From: Oscillospiraceae bacterium
Lineage (GTDB): Bacteria > Bacillota > Clostridia > Oscillospirales > Ruminococcaceae
Assembly (NCBI GenBank): GCA_020024155.1
Contig: JAHHUE010000001.1
Coordinates: 1-64,000 of the forward strand
Length of the DNA stretch: 64,000 nt
Direction of reading: 5' to 3'
In this document: in pieces, positions 17,910 to 27,684 of the stretch
How positions within the stretch are numbered: position 1 is the stretch's first letter
Layout of the letters: each line of letters begins with the position of its first letter
The notes under the pieces: model-generated
What the model saw: only the letters and a program-made list of their open reading frames with translations
Database searches by the model: none
What the model was told of the DNA's origin: nothing
Translations under genes and position numbers: made by a program

Positions 17910-18257
17910 TTATTCTTCAATTTCAACTGGTGTACCGTCAGCCCAAAGCTTGTCAAGGTTATAATATTCTCTTGCTTGTGGGTGGAAAACGTGTACAATA
18001 ACAGTTTCATAGTCAAGCAAAATCCAGTTTTTGCTTTCATAGCCTTCTACTCTTGCTGGCTGAATTCCAAGTTCTTTTTCAACCATAAAGTCAACTTCGT
18101 CAGCTAATGCTTTAACTTGAGTTGTAGAAGTACCTGTTGCAATAACAATGTAGTCTGTTACAACAGTAAGGTCTTCAATTTTGATTACTTTTATATCCTG
18201 AGCTTTTTTGTTATCGAGATATCCTGCAATTTTTTTTGAGAGTTCTAAACCGTTCAT
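17910..18257 (-). CDS. rsfS: Ribosomal silencing factor RsfS
   Basis: Binds L14 on the 50S subunit and blocks subunit joining when nutrients are short. The 115-residue product matches the RsfS/Iojap family in length and in its core (TDYIVIATGTSTTQVKALADEV, then ESKNWILLDYETVIVHVFHPQAREYYNLDKLW in order). It follows the LCP gene by 25 bp with SD CAAGGAGA. The yhbY, nadD-yqeK, LCP, rsfS order is the usual Firmicutes neighbourhood. Confidence 0.96.
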   Translation of the reverse strand: MNGLELSKKIAGYLDNKKAQDIKVIKIEDLTVVTDYIVIATGTSTTQVKALADEVDFMVEKELGIQPARVEGYESKNWILLDYETVIVHVFHPQAREYYNLDKLWADGTPVEIEE

Positions 18258-18282
18258 ATATTCTCCTTGTATATTCTTATAA

Positions 18283-19359
18283 TTATCCTGCTTTGCCCAA
18301 AAGTTCGCCGATATTTGTTACAGAGATAGGTGTTTCACCATAGTCCTGAGTAATATTATCTTTGAGTGGGTCTATATTAAGTTTTTCAACTGGTTTTTGG
18401 TATGGTCTAAAATGTTTATTTATAATTTCAAGCCATTCATCTTCCGGAATTTCCAAAACATTTATACCACCAGCTATAACACCGCGAACCCCTGGTTTAA
18501 TAATAACCATATTTTCATAGCTTATATTCATAGCTGTTGCAGCAAGTGAAGCCATTCTGCTCCAATGCATATCTGTTGTTAGGTATGGTGTAAATCTTGG
18601 CATAAGTTTTATAGTATCGCTAAGACCTATATCTTTAAAGTATTTAATAACTGATGCATAGAAGTAACTTTGCACTTCAAGACGTTGAAGGTCACTGCCA
18701 CCATAGTTTCTGTTTCTTACAATAGCTTCTGCTGTCTGACCGTTAACATAATACCAGCCTGCTTCTTTGATGATAGTTTCCTCTTTACCTGTTTTCTTAT
18801 CTTTGTTTATAACAGGGTATGGCACATACATCTGCAAACCACCTTCAATACCGTCAACAACGCTTATAAATGCCTCCATATCAAGTGTTACATAATGGTC
18901 AACAGAAAGTCCAAAGCGTTCATTGAGCGTTTTTATAACATTCATTATACCGTCTTTTTCTTTACCACCACTGTATACACCATTTATTTTGCCCGATTTT
19001 GAAGGTGAGCCAACAAAGGTATCTCTTGGAATTTGCAAAGCTTTAATTGTTTTTTCCTTTACATCCATTGTTATATAAACAATAACATCTGACATATATG
19101 TGCTTCTTCCTTCTTCTTGGTCAAGCCCACAAACAAGAATGTTTACAACATCGTCTTTTACTTCTTCTGCTGTTCTAATATCTTCCGGAATTTTCTCGCC
19201 CTTATTAAACATATTTCCAATCATATTATCAACTGCAAAAATGATAATTCCCACTGCAAATATAGCAATAAGACATCCTAACAAAACTTTTTTAGGGTTA
19301 GATTTTTTCTTTTTTCGCTTACGGGATTGTGCTTTATAAGTATTATTTTTTTCGCTCAT
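18283..19359 (-). CDS. LytR-CpsA-Psr (LCP) family cell-wall protein
   Basis: Membrane-anchored phosphotransferase, family members of which attach teichoic acids or capsule polymers to peptidoglycan. Of 358 residues, 1-25 are basic and cytoplasmic, about 25-47 form one membrane anchor, and about 70-300 are the extracellular LCP domain, with the conserved Asp/Arg sites in DVIVYITMDVKEKTIKALQIPRDTFV (read in parts: SDVIVYI, IPRDT) and RNRNYGGSDLQRLEVQ. It lies 15 bp downstream of nadD-yqeK with SD AAGGAGG. The polymer handled is unknown. Confidence 0.92.
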   Translation of the reverse strand: MSEKNNTYKAQSRKRKKKKSNPKKVLLGCLIAIFAVGIIIFAVDNMIGNMFNKGEKIPEDIRTAEEVKDDVVNILVCGLDQEEGRSTYMSDVIVYITMDVKEKTIKALQIPRDTFVGSPSKSGKINGVYSGGKEKDGIMNVIKTLNERFGLSVDHYVTLDMEAFISVVDGIEGGLQMYVPYPVINKDKKTGKEETIIKEAGWYYVNGQTAEAIVRNRNYGGSDLQRLEVQSYFYASVIKYFKDIGLSDTIKLMPRFTPYLTTDMHWSRMASLAATAMNISYENMVIIKPGVRGVIAGGINVLEIPEDEWLEIINKHFRPYQKPVEKLNIDPLKDNITQDYGETPISVTNIGELLGKAG

Positions 19360-19374
19360 ATTTTCCTCCTTAAC

Positions 19375-20550
19375 TTATGAATTCAACAGTTTTTCAAAAT
19401 ACATTAGTGCATCTGTACTGTCTGAATCCACAGTTTTTCCTTTGGATTTCACCCATTTTATAGAGTGTATCAGAGATTCATACATGGCTTTATCCAGATT
19501 TTGTTTTGCAATAGATAGAAGATAGTCTTTTTTATCAAAATTTCTTTCTTCACAAAGCATATCTGAGAGATATATTATTTTCTCAATATCCTGCATACCA
19601 CTTCTGCCACAAGTATGGCTTCTAAGTGCCCACAAAATCTCTGTATCCTTAATATTAAGTTCTTTTTCAGCGTAATCTGCTGCCGCAAATCCGTGCAAAG
19701 TTTGCATAGGTTTATTTTGCGTATTTTGAATTATACCACTTTGCTCAGTTCTATGCAACAAAATATGCTTTGGAGCGTATTTTAATATATCGTGTAATAA
19801 CGCAGATACACTAAGCTTATCAACATCAATATTATGTATTTTGCCAAGTTCAACAGCAAGTTTTTCCACATTTAATGTGTGTTGGTATCTTTTATCGTCC
19901 AACATAAGCTTTGCTAATAATTTTGCTGTGCCCTTTAAGCGTTTGACATCATCGGAGGAATAGATATTATTTTCAGTTATAATATTTTGTATTTTATCAG
20001 TTAAAATATTGTTCAAATTATCATTATTCTGTACAGTTTTTCGATATTCTGAGGATGAAGCACAAACAATATCACTGTTAATTATATCTATATCAGCACC
20101 TTGATTTATAAATTTATCAGCTTGTGATTTCATAACATCATCAATTCCGTTTTCCCTTGCAAAAACAAGAATTTTACAGTTTTTAATTACATATTCAACA
20201 TCTTTCCAAGTGTCAAGATTTAACAAACTATCAGAGCCGATAAGCATATAAATTTCAGGATTTTCATATTCTTTCTTTAAATGCTGCAATGTGATATATG
20301 TATAATTATCTTCTAAGCTTGTGCCCTCATAATCGGATATTTCAATTTTATCTGATATATCTGAAAAAGCCTCTTTTGCCATAAATAATCTGACATCAAA
20401 AGGTGCCATACAACTGTTTTTATGTGTTGGTGTACCTGTTGGTATTACCAAGATTTTATCAAAATCTGTATATTGTATAGCTTTTTTTAGTATAGAAATA
20501 TGCCCTTTGTGTGGTGGGTCAAAAGCACCGCCAAATATCAAAACTTTCAT
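19375..20550 (-). CDS. NadD - YqeK fusion: nicotinate-nucleotide adenylyltransferase plus HD-domain hydrolase
   Basis: A single 391-residue protein joining two enzymes that are neighbouring genes in Bacillus. Residues about 1-190 are NadD, which makes NaAD from NaMN and ATP in NAD synthesis: FGGAFDPPHKGH holds the nucleotidyltransferase HxGH-type motif, and SSSEYRK the second motif. Residues about 205-391 are a YqeK-type HD domain: HTLNVEKLAVELG, LHDILKY (the HD), and HGFAAADYA; YqeK-type proteins hydrolyse diadenosine tetraphosphate. The start at ATG 20550 is preferred over an upstream in-frame TTG (20562) because GGAG lies 7 bp before it. Confidence 0.92.
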   Translation of the reverse strand: MKVLIFGGAFDPPHKGHISILKKAIQYTDFDKILVIPTGTPTHKNSCMAPFDVRLFMAKEAFSDISDKIEISDYEGTSLEDNYTYITLQHLKKEYENPEIYMLIGSDSLLNLDTWKDVEYVIKNCKILVFARENGIDDVMKSQADKFINQGADIDIINSDIVCASSSEYRKTVQNNDNLNNILTDKIQNIITENNIYSSDDVKRLKGTAKLLAKLMLDDKRYQHTLNVEKLAVELGKIHNIDVDKLSVSALLHDILKYAPKHILLHRTEQSGIIQNTQNKPMQTLHGFAAADYAEKELNIKDTEILWALRSHTCGRSGMQDIEKIIYLSDMLCEERNFDKKDYLLSIAKQNLDKAMYESLIHSIKWVKSKGKTVDSDSTDALMYFEKLLNS

Positions 20551-20600
20551 GATAATCTCCAAAGTATAAAACTTATAGTTCTATAATATTATATATCTGA

Positions 20601-20891
20601 TTAAATATCGTATTGTGAATCTTTATCTTTTTTAAGGAACAAAACAAATTTTGAACCTATAACTTGAACACTGTCACATCCAATCATTTCGCAAAGAAGA
20701 ATTGATGCGTCTTTTGCATTTTGTGGACAAGTATCAAGTACACGACCCTTAACAAGTTCTCTTGCAACAAGTGCTGTTTTAATAGCCTGTGCTGTTTCTT
20801 CTGTAACACCACTTTTGCCAATTTGAAAAATTGTATCAAGGTTTTGTGCCTGACCACGAAGGTATGCTCTCTGTTTTGAATTTAAACTCAT
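20601..20891 (-). CDS. yhbY: YhbY-family RNA-binding protein
   Basis: A 96-residue CRM-domain protein that binds pre-50S particles. It starts MSLNSKQRAYLRGQAQNL and carries the GxxG-type loop in QIGKSGVTEETAQAI. It sits between rdgB and nadD-yqeK, the normal yqeI position in Firmicutes. SD is AAGAGGAAA. Confidence 0.93.
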   Translation of the reverse strand: MSLNSKQRAYLRGQAQNLDTIFQIGKSGVTEETAQAIKTALVARELVKGRVLDTCPQNAKDASILLCEMIGCDSVQVIGSKFVLFLKKDKDSQYDI

Positions 20892-20905
20892 AATTTTCCT
20901 CTTCT

Positions 20906-21490
20906 TTAAATAAAATTTTTGATTTCTTCTTTTAGTTTTCCAAGTGCCTCGCCCCTGTGGCTAATAGCATCTTTTTCTTGTGGGCTCATTTGAGAATAGC
21001 TTTTATCTCCAACCATAAATACAGGGTCATAACCAAATCCGCCTTCGCCAATTCTTTCTGTACCAATCCAGCCTTCACAAGTACCACGACAAACTGTATG
21101 TCTGCCGTCTGGCATATAAAGACAAACTGCACTTACAAATCTTGCATTTCTGTTTTCTCTTGAAACATCTTTAAGGCTTGCAAGAAGTTTATCAATATTT
21201 TCGTCATCTGTTGCGTGTTCTCCGGCATATCTTGCTGTATAAACACCAGGTGCACCGTTTAAAAAGTCCACTTCAAGACCGCTGTCATCACTTATTGTAG
21301 GAAGTTTTGATATATCTGCAATAGTTTTTGCTTTAATAACAGCATTTTCTTCAAATGTTGTACCGTTTTCTTCAATTTCCACTTGTATATTTAATTCTTT
21401 AAGTGTTTTAGCTTGAATTCCAAAAGAATCAAGTATTCTTTGGATTTCTTTCAATTTTTTTTGATTATTTGTAGCAACTGCAAATACCAT
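20906..21490 (-). CDS. rdgB: XTP/dITP pyrophosphatase (RdgB/HAM1)
   Basis: Removes non-canonical purine triphosphates (XTP, dITP, ITP) from the nucleotide pool. The start at ATG 21490 gives 194 residues (VFAVATNNQKKLKEIQ), the usual length; a longer frame upstream overlaps ftsY and is not used, since SD GAGGAG sits before 21490. Family motifs: SDDSGLEVDFLNGAPGVYTARYAG (given in parts: SDDSGLEV, GAPGVYTARYAG) and GEGGFGYDPVF. It starts 1 bp after the ftsY stop, so translation is coupled. Confidence 0.95.
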   Translation of the reverse strand: MVFAVATNNQKKLKEIQRILDSFGIQAKTLKELNIQVEIEENGTTFEENAVIKAKTIADISKLPTISDDSGLEVDFLNGAPGVYTARYAGEHATDDENIDKLLASLKDVSRENRNARFVSAVCLYMPDGRHTVCRGTCEGWIGTERIGEGGFGYDPVFMVGDKSYSQMSPQEKDAISHRGEALGKLKEEIKNFI

Positions 21491-21491
21491 A

Positions 21492-22412
21492 TTAGTTCTC
21501 CTCTTTGTCAATACTGCAAAGTGTGCTTGCAAATTCTTTTGGATTAAAGAGAAGTAAGTCATCAATGCCTTCGCCAACACCTACAAAACGCACAGGAATA
21601 CCAAGTTTTTTCTTTATAGAAATAACACTACCACCTTTTGCAGTACCATCAAGTTTTGTAAGAATAATACCTGTTGCGTCAGCTGCTGATATAAATTCTT
21701 TTGCTTGGAAAATTGCGTTTTGACCTGTTATAGCTTCCAAAACAAGCAAAGTTTCAACACTTGCAGTTTCGCTTGCTTTTCTGATTACTCTTGTAATTTT
21801 GCTAAGCTCTGCCATAAGATTTTTCTTATTGTGCAATCTGCCTGCTGTGTCGCAAATAACTATGTCATATTTTTCATTTTTAGCTTTTTGAACAGCGTCA
21901 AAAATAACTGATGATGGGTCTGCACCTTCATCGTGCATAACTATATCAACCTTACTTCTGCCAGCCCATTCGTTAAGCTGACTTGCTGCTGCTGCACGGA
22001 AAGTATCGCCAGCTGCAAGCAAAACTTTTTTACCTTGTTTTGCATAAAGGTTTGCAAGTTTTCCTATTGAAGTTGTTTTGCCAACACCATTTACACCTAT
22101 TACAAGGATAACAGCAGGGTCACCGGATAAATCAAATTCTTTATCAGTGCCAAGCAAGTCTTCAATTATTTCACGCATAATAACAATAACTTCTTCACCA
22201 GTTTTTGCTTTGCGTTTTCTTGCTTCTGTTTTAAGTTGGTCACAAAGATATTCACTAACTTCATACCCAACATCAGCCATTATAAGCTGTTCAAGAAGTT
22301 CGTCATAAAGCTCATCTGTCAAAGGTGTTGACATAATTGTTTTTGTAATAGAGTCAAAAATACTTTCTTTTGTTTTTTTAAGACCAATGCCTAATTTTTC
22401 AAAAAATCCCAT
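21492..22412 (-). CDS. ftsY: Signal recognition particle receptor FtsY
   Basis: GTPase receptor that docks SRP-ribosome complexes at the membrane. The 306-residue protein has almost only the NG domain, without the long acidic N-terminal domain of the E. coli protein, as is normal in Firmicutes. G motifs: GVNGVGKTTSIGKLA (about 109-123), DTAGRLHNKKNLM, and TKLDGTAKGG. It follows smc by 9 bp; the rnc-smc-ftsY order is a classic Firmicutes cluster. Confidence 0.97.
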   Translation of the reverse strand: MGFFEKLGIGLKKTKESIFDSITKTIMSTPLTDELYDELLEQLIMADVGYEVSEYLCDQLKTEARKRKAKTGEEVIVIMREIIEDLLGTDKEFDLSGDPAVILVIGVNGVGKTTSIGKLANLYAKQGKKVLLAAGDTFRAAAASQLNEWAGRSKVDIVMHDEGADPSSVIFDAVQKAKNEKYDIVICDTAGRLHNKKNLMAELSKITRVIRKASETASVETLLVLEAITGQNAIFQAKEFISAADATGIILTKLDGTAKGGSVISIKKKLGIPVRFVGVGEGIDDLLLFNPKEFASTLCSIDKEEN

Positions 22413-22421
22413 AATTACTCC

Positions 22422-25400
22422 TTAATTTATCAATGATGGAGAAATATTATTTACATCAAGTTTTAATAATTTTGAAATACCATCATCCTGCATAGTAACA
22501 CCATAAAGCACATCAGCTGATTCCATTGTACCTCTACGGTGTGTAATAACAATAAATTGTGTTGAATCTGATATATTATGAATATAGTTTGCGTATCTGG
22601 TAACATTTGCATCGTCCAAAGCAGCTTCAATTTCGTCCAATACACAGAATGGCGATGGATTATGTGCCAAAATGGCAAAGTATATGGAAATCGCAACCAG
22701 TGACTGCTCACCACCGGAAAGTGCTGTAAGGTTTTTAATAACTTTACCCGGAGGGCTAACTTGAATATCGACGCCACTTTCCAGAATATTTTCTGGGTCT
22801 GTAAGGATAAGCTGTGCTGAACCACCACCAAACAGCTCGCTGAATATTCTGTCAAAGTTCTTATTGATAAAGTAGAAACTTTCAGCAAACATCGCCTTCA
22901 TTTCTCCGTTAAGACTAGCGATGAGTTTTGAGAGCTGTTGTTTGGAGTCTTCCAAGTCTTTAAGTTGGTCTTTAAGGAAATTATATTTTTCAGATACTTC
23001 CTTATATTCTTCAATTGCACCAACATTTACATTGCCCAACCTCTTAATTGAAGCCTTTACAAATGAAAGGTCTTTTCTAATTTGGTTTTCGTCATCATAT
23101 TCAAAAGCAAATTCTGATGCTGTCTGAACTGTCAATTCATATTCTTCCCAAAGTTTTTGAATAATATCATCATAAACTGTTTCCATATTAACGATTTTTT
23201 CGCCAATTTTTGTAATTTGATTAGACAATTCTATTTTTTGTTCGGTAAGAGCTTTAACATCATTGTTAATTTGTGTTCTTTCCTGTTCAATTTCAAATCT
23301 CAGCTTGATAAAATCTTTATTCTCTTCTTCCATATTTTTAATACGGTCTTTAAGCTGTAAAACAGACTGAATAATTTCCTGTATATTATTCTTTCTGTTT
23401 TCTATTCTGGATTTTATTTCTTCTATATCATCCAAAATCTTTTGTTTTTTCTCTTGACTGTTTTGGCTTTGTGTTAAAAGTTGTTCAAGATTATTTTCCA
23501 AAAGTGAAATTTCGCCGGTTACTCTAACAATATCAAGTTTTATTTGTTGCAATTGAGCATTAAGTTGATTTTGCTTTTCTTGAGAATTTTCATCAACTTT
23601 TCCAAGTCCTGCAAGTTCTTCTCTTACTTTTGCAAGATTTTCTTCACATTCTTTGATTGTATTGTTGAAAACTTTTTCTCTTTCAGCATTAGATTTCAAT
23701 ACATTTTCAGCATTTTTGATTATATTTTCATACATATCTATACTGTTTTCATATTGTTCTGCCTGCTGTGTAAATTTTGCAAGTTCGATATTACAGTTAT
23801 TTTTATCTATCTGTATAGTTTCAATATCTGCGTTGCATCCTTCAATTTGACTTTGCAATAAATCTGCATTTTCTTTTATTTTTTCGCTTTCCTGCAACAG
23901 TTTTTCTTCTTCTGTTTTAAGTTGAACAAGTTGCTCTTTAAGCTTTTCAATTTCACCTTTACGAGAGAAAAGCCCTGCACTTTTATTCATACTACCACCG
24001 GTAAATGAACCGCCTGCGTTAATCTGCTGACCGTCCATAGTAACTATTTTAAAGCGATAATTAAGCTGTTTTGCAAGCCTTGATGCACTGTTTATATCTT
24101 CGGTAATAATTGTTCTGGCAAGCAAATTTGAAATTATATTGTTATATCTGCTGTCTGCTGTTATAACTTTATCTGCTGTTGTTGCCCATTCTGGCAATTT
24201 TTCATTAAATGTAGATGGTTTAACAGTATCAAGTGGCAAGAAAGTTGCTCTGCCTGCTTTGTTGTTTTTCAAATATTCAATTGCGTGTTTTGCACAAGTT
24301 TCATTTTCAACAATAATGTTTTGCAAAGCATAACCCAAAGCAATTTCAACTGCTGTTTCATAGCCTTTTTTAACATTTATCAACTGTGCAACAGTGCCTT
24401 CAATACCTTTTAAAGCACCTTTTCTGCCCATATTAAGAACATTTTTTACACTGTGCTGAAAACCTTCAAGATTGTTTTCCATATCAGTTAAAAGTCTTAT
24501 TCTATTTTGAGTATCGTGTTGTTTTGCAATATTTTGATTATGGTTAAAACCTGCTTTTTTAAGGTTTTCTTTAACAGTGTCAAGTCTTATACCAATACCA
24601 TTTTTTATATTTGTATTTCTTGTTATATTTTCATCTGCATCAAATATAAAGCTTTTTAGTTCAATAATCTGACTGTTTACACTTTCAAGATAAGTATTTG
24701 TTGTTTCAATATCTTTATGTGCTTTTTCAGCTGTTTGCATAACAGACTGATTTTGTGTCTGTATGCCAACAAGATTCATACGGCTGTCTTGAATTTTAGC
24801 TTTAAGCTGATTTTCATTCTCTACCAAATTACCTTTTTGGCTATCTGACATTTTTACATTTTCTGTAATAGCTTCTATATCTTCTTCAAATTGTTGTTGC
24901 TTTTCAAAAAGCTCTTCTTTTTCTGCTTTTTTAATTTCGATATTGTCAATAATAGATTTTTTCTGATTTTCCGACTGTTCCTGTGACTGAGTAAAGAAAA
25001 TCAGTTCATTATTAAGCTCTTCTATTTTCTGATTATCATATTGCTCTTGACTTTCAAGAACTGCTTTTTCAGAATTTTTGTCAGCTATTGTCTGTTCGGT
25101 ATTTCTGATATTTGTTTGGTTAGATTCTCCTTTTTGAATAAGAGCGTTACTTTCAAAATATCTTTTTTCTATGTAATCTTCTTTTTCTTTTATATTTTTT
25201 TCAACTGTATCAAAGTCAAATTGAAAAATTTCCATTTTTCTTTGCTGTTCTCTAATAAGAGCCTTATTTTTATCAACAGTTGAAAGCCACAAAGAAATTT
25301 CCATTCCTTTTTTCTTTTCAGAAAGTTCAATAAATTCTTTTGCCTTTTTACTTTCTTTTTCAAGTGGGCCAACACGCTCTTCAAGACCTAAAAGAATATC

Positions 25401-25979
25401 ACTAAGACGCACAATATTATCCTGTGCGCTGTTAAGTTTCTTTTCTGCCTCATTCTTTTTATATCTAAATTTTGAAATACCTGACGCTTCTTCAAAAATT
25501 TCTCTTCTGTTTTCAGGTTTTGATGTTACAATCTGGCTGATTTTGCCCTGTCCTACAATTGAGTAACCACTTTTACCAAGACCAGTATCCAAAAACAGTT
25601 CATAAATGTCTTTCAGTCTTACACGGTTTGAGTTTATAAAATACTCGCCGTCACCACCACGATAATATTTTCTTGTAACAACAACTTCATCTGTATCCAT
25701 ATCAAAACTTCGGTCAGAGTTATCAAGCACCAAGCTTACACTTGCAAAACCCATAGGTCCACGAATGCTTGTACCTCCAAAGATGATATCTTCCATTTTG
25801 CCTGTTGCACGCAATTCCTTACCACTGGTTTCTCCAAGAACCCAGCGTATAGCGTCACTTATATTACTTTTACCACTTCCGTTAGGGCCAATAACTGCTG
25901 TCATACCCTTATCGAATGTTATTCTTGTTTTATCTGGAAATGATTTAAAACCATGTAGTTCTATTGCTTTTAAATACAC
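22422..25979 (-). CDS. smc: Chromosome segregation protein SMC
   Basis: ATPase of the condensin complex (with ScpA and ScpB, not in this window). 1185 residues, the usual size. The N-terminal head has Walker A GPNGSGKSNISDAIRWVLGE near residue 33; two long coiled-coil arms (about 170-500 and 670-1010) flank a hinge at about 520-650 with GGSFTGGSMNK just after it; the C-terminal head carries the signature LSGGEQSLVAISIYFA and Walker B FCVLDEIEAALDD. The start is GTG at 25979 behind AAGGGGA. Confidence 0.98.
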   Translation of the reverse strand: MYLKAIELHGFKSFPDKTRITFDKGMTAVIGPNGSGKSNISDAIRWVLGETSGKELRATGKMEDIIFGGTSIRGPMGFASVSLVLDNSDRSFDMDTDEVVVTRKYYRGGDGEYFINSNRVRLKDIYELFLDTGLGKSGYSIVGQGKISQIVTSKPENRREIFEEASGISKFRYKKNEAEKKLNSAQDNIVRLSDILLGLEERVGPLEKESKKAKEFIELSEKKKGMEISLWLSTVDKNKALIREQQRKMEIFQFDFDTVEKNIKEKEDYIEKRYFESNALIQKGESNQTNIRNTEQTIADKNSEKAVLESQEQYDNQKIEELNNELIFFTQSQEQSENQKKSIIDNIEIKKAEKEELFEKQQQFEEDIEAITENVKMSDSQKGNLVENENQLKAKIQDSRMNLVGIQTQNQSVMQTAEKAHKDIETTNTYLESVNSQIIELKSFIFDADENITRNTNIKNGIGIRLDTVKENLKKAGFNHNQNIAKQHDTQNRIRLLTDMENNLEGFQHSVKNVLNMGRKGALKGIEGTVAQLINVKKGYETAVEIALGYALQNIIVENETCAKHAIEYLKNNKAGRATFLPLDTVKPSTFNEKLPEWATTADKVITADSRYNNIISNLLARTIITEDINSASRLAKQLNYRFKIVTMDGQQINAGGSFTGGSMNKSAGLFSRKGEIEKLKEQLVQLKTEEEKLLQESEKIKENADLLQSQIEGCNADIETIQIDKNNCNIELAKFTQQAEQYENSIDMYENIIKNAENVLKSNAEREKVFNNTIKECEENLAKVREELAGLGKVDENSQEKQNQLNAQLQQIKLDIVRVTGEISLLENNLEQLLTQSQNSQEKKQKILDDIEEIKSRIENRKNNIQEIIQSVLQLKDRIKNMEEENKDFIKLRFEIEQERTQINNDVKALTEQKIELSNQITKIGEKIVNMETVYDDIIQKLWEEYELTVQTASEFAFEYDDENQIRKDLSFVKASIKRLGNVNVGAIEEYKEVSEKYNFLKDQLKDLEDSKQQLSKLIASLNGEMKAMFAESFYFINKNFDRIFSELFGGGSAQLILTDPENILESGVDIQVSPPGKVIKNLTALSGGEQSLVAISIYFAILAHNPSPFCVLDEIEAALDDANVTRYANYIHNISDSTQFIVITHRRGTMESADVLYGVTMQDDGISKLLKLDVNNISPSLIN

Positions 25980-25993
25980 TTATATTCCCCTTG

Positions 25994-26995
25994 CTATATC
26001 GTTTGCAAAATAAATTGTCCTTTTTCTATATTTTCATCAGCAACTATTTGTGCTATATAACCTAACTCTGACAATTTATGTATATTTGTATTTTTTTGCC
26101 CTTTCCATTGAGAAAGTTCTTTTTTGTTAACTTTTATTATGATGTTATGGCTATTACCACAAGTTAACTTCTCTTTAATTTTTTCAAGGTAAAGCTTTGA
26201 AATGCAAAGCTCTCTAAATGCAGGATGATATGGCCCTGCAACAATTTTATCTTCCATACCGGTATCAGCGTGAAGACCCATTTTGATAATTTTAATATTA
26301 TTTTTATTAAAAATATCCATAAGCCTTGCGCATATATCCACTGTTTCATCTAACGACGGAGGTATATATTCTCCACTTAAAAACTTTTGTTCCAAAAGAG
26401 TATTTTTAAGTGTTACTGTTGGATATATTCTCACTGTATCCGGTTTTAGTGCCACAAATTTATTTGCTGTATCTATGGCATATTCCACATAATTTTCTTG
26501 TCCGTAAAGACCTGTCATCATCTGTAAACCAAGAGAAAACTCATATTCTTTTATAAGCATTGAGGCATTTTCAACATCTTTTTTTGTGTGACCTCTCAGA
26601 TTCATTTTCAAGACATTATCCTGCATGCTCTGCGCACCAAGTTCAATGCTTGTCACACCATAATTTTTAAGAATATCCAATACTTCTCTATCAATACAGT
26701 CTGGTCTCGTTGATATTCTTATGCCCATTGCTCTTCCCTGCTTTACAAAGCTATATGCTGACTTTAAAAGAGAAATCATATAATTTCTTTCAATTGCTGT
26801 AAAACTGCCACCAAAAAAAGCTATTTCATAATCCTGTCCGTCTGTCTGTGGTAAAAATTCGTCACATATTTTTGTAACTTCGCACGCTGTTGGTGGGTTT
26901 TGTTTTCCGCTTATACTTCTCTGGTCACAGAAAGAACATTGATTTGGACACCCTTGATGAGGGACAAAAATTGACAGATTTTTATGTTTATTCAT
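25994..26995 (-). CDS. Radical SAM protein of the Elp3-like group, function unknown
   Basis: A 333-residue radical SAM enzyme. CPNQCSFC at about 16-23 gives the CX3CX2C cluster motif, followed by AFFGGSFTAIER and a TIM-barrel-like core with STRPDCIDREVLDIL, as in the Elp3/YhcC-type oxygen-independent group. It lacks the acetyltransferase domain of true Elp3. The clostridial habit of placing it between rnc and smc is conserved, but its substrate is unknown. It ends in TAG, 15 bp before smc. Confidence 0.85.
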   Translation of the reverse strand: MNKHKNLSIFVPHQGCPNQCSFCDQRSISGKQNPPTACEVTKICDEFLPQTDGQDYEIAFFGGSFTAIERNYMISLLKSAYSFVKQGRAMGIRISTRPDCIDREVLDILKNYGVTSIELGAQSMQDNVLKMNLRGHTKKDVENASMLIKEYEFSLGLQMMTGLYGQENYVEYAIDTANKFVALKPDTVRIYPTVTLKNTLLEQKFLSGEYIPPSLDETVDICARLMDIFNKNNIKIIKMGLHADTGMEDKIVAGPYHPAFRELCISKLYLEKIKEKLTCGNSHNIIIKVNKKELSQWKGQKNTNIHKLSELGYIAQIVADENIEKGQFILQTI

Positions 26996-27012
26996 ATTGC
27001 CCCTCCTATAAC

Positions 27013-27684
27013 CTAGTATTTGAATGTATAACCCATAAGTGTCAAAGCTTCTTTTGCAGCTTGCTGTTCAGCTTGTTTTTTACTTCTTCCAATACCTGAA
27101 CCTATTGTATTTGAGTTAAGTTTCACCTCAACTGTAAAGCTTTTATCGTGGTCTGGTCCATTTTCTGCAACAACCACATAGCTAAGTCTTTCTCCTGGGT
27201 TTTTCTGTATAATTTCCTGCAAAACTGTTTTAAAATCTTGCAAATGTAAATCTGTATCATTTAAAAATCTGAGTATAAATGGTTTTGCACTCTCTATGCC
27301 ACCATCAAGAAAAATTGCCCCTATTACAGCCTCAAAAGCGTCTGCAAGGATAGATGGTCTTTCTCTTCCACCTGTGCTTTCTTCACCTTTTCCCAAAAGC
27401 AAGAAACTGCCCATATCAATTTGCTTTGAATAAACTGAAAGAGCCTCTTCGCAAACCAATGATGCACGCTTTTTACTCATTTTTCCTTCTGGCATATCTG
27501 GGTTTTCTGTATACAGTTTCTCACTTGTAACAAGTTGCAAAACTGCATCTCCCAAAAATTCAAGTCTTTCGTTATACTGTGTATGACCTCTTGTTTCATT
27601 TGCATAAGAAGAGTGTGTAAGTGCTAATTTAAGCAAATCTTTATCTTTAAAAACATACCCAATATTTGTTTCAAATCTAGTCAT
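27013..27684 (-). CDS. rnc: Ribonuclease III
   Basis: Endonuclease for double-stranded RNA, processing rRNA precursors. 223 residues: catalytic domain with signature ERLEFLGDAVLQLV (about 40-53) and the second acidic pair in DAFEAVIGAIFLD, then a dsRNA-binding domain (about 155-220; GSGIGRSKKQAEQQAAKEAL). The ATG directly follows the plsX stop and its SD lies inside plsX, so the two are coupled. Confidence 0.97.
   Translation of the reverse strand: MTRFETNIGYVFKDKDLLKLALTHSSYANETRGHTQYNERLEFLGDAVLQLVTSEKLYTENPDMPEGKMSKKRASLVCEEALSVYSKQIDMGSFLLLGKGEESTGGRERPSILADAFEAVIGAIFLDGGIESAKPFILRFLNDTDLHLQDFKTVLQEIIQKNPGERLSYVVVAENGPDHDKSFTVEVKLNSNTIGSGIGRSKKQAEQQAAKEALTLMGYTFKY

Noticed and set aside
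21491..21580. Longer RdgB start inside ftsY
   Set aside because: The extension lies in the ftsY coding sequence and lacks homology; ATG 21490 starts 1 bp after ftsY with an SD.
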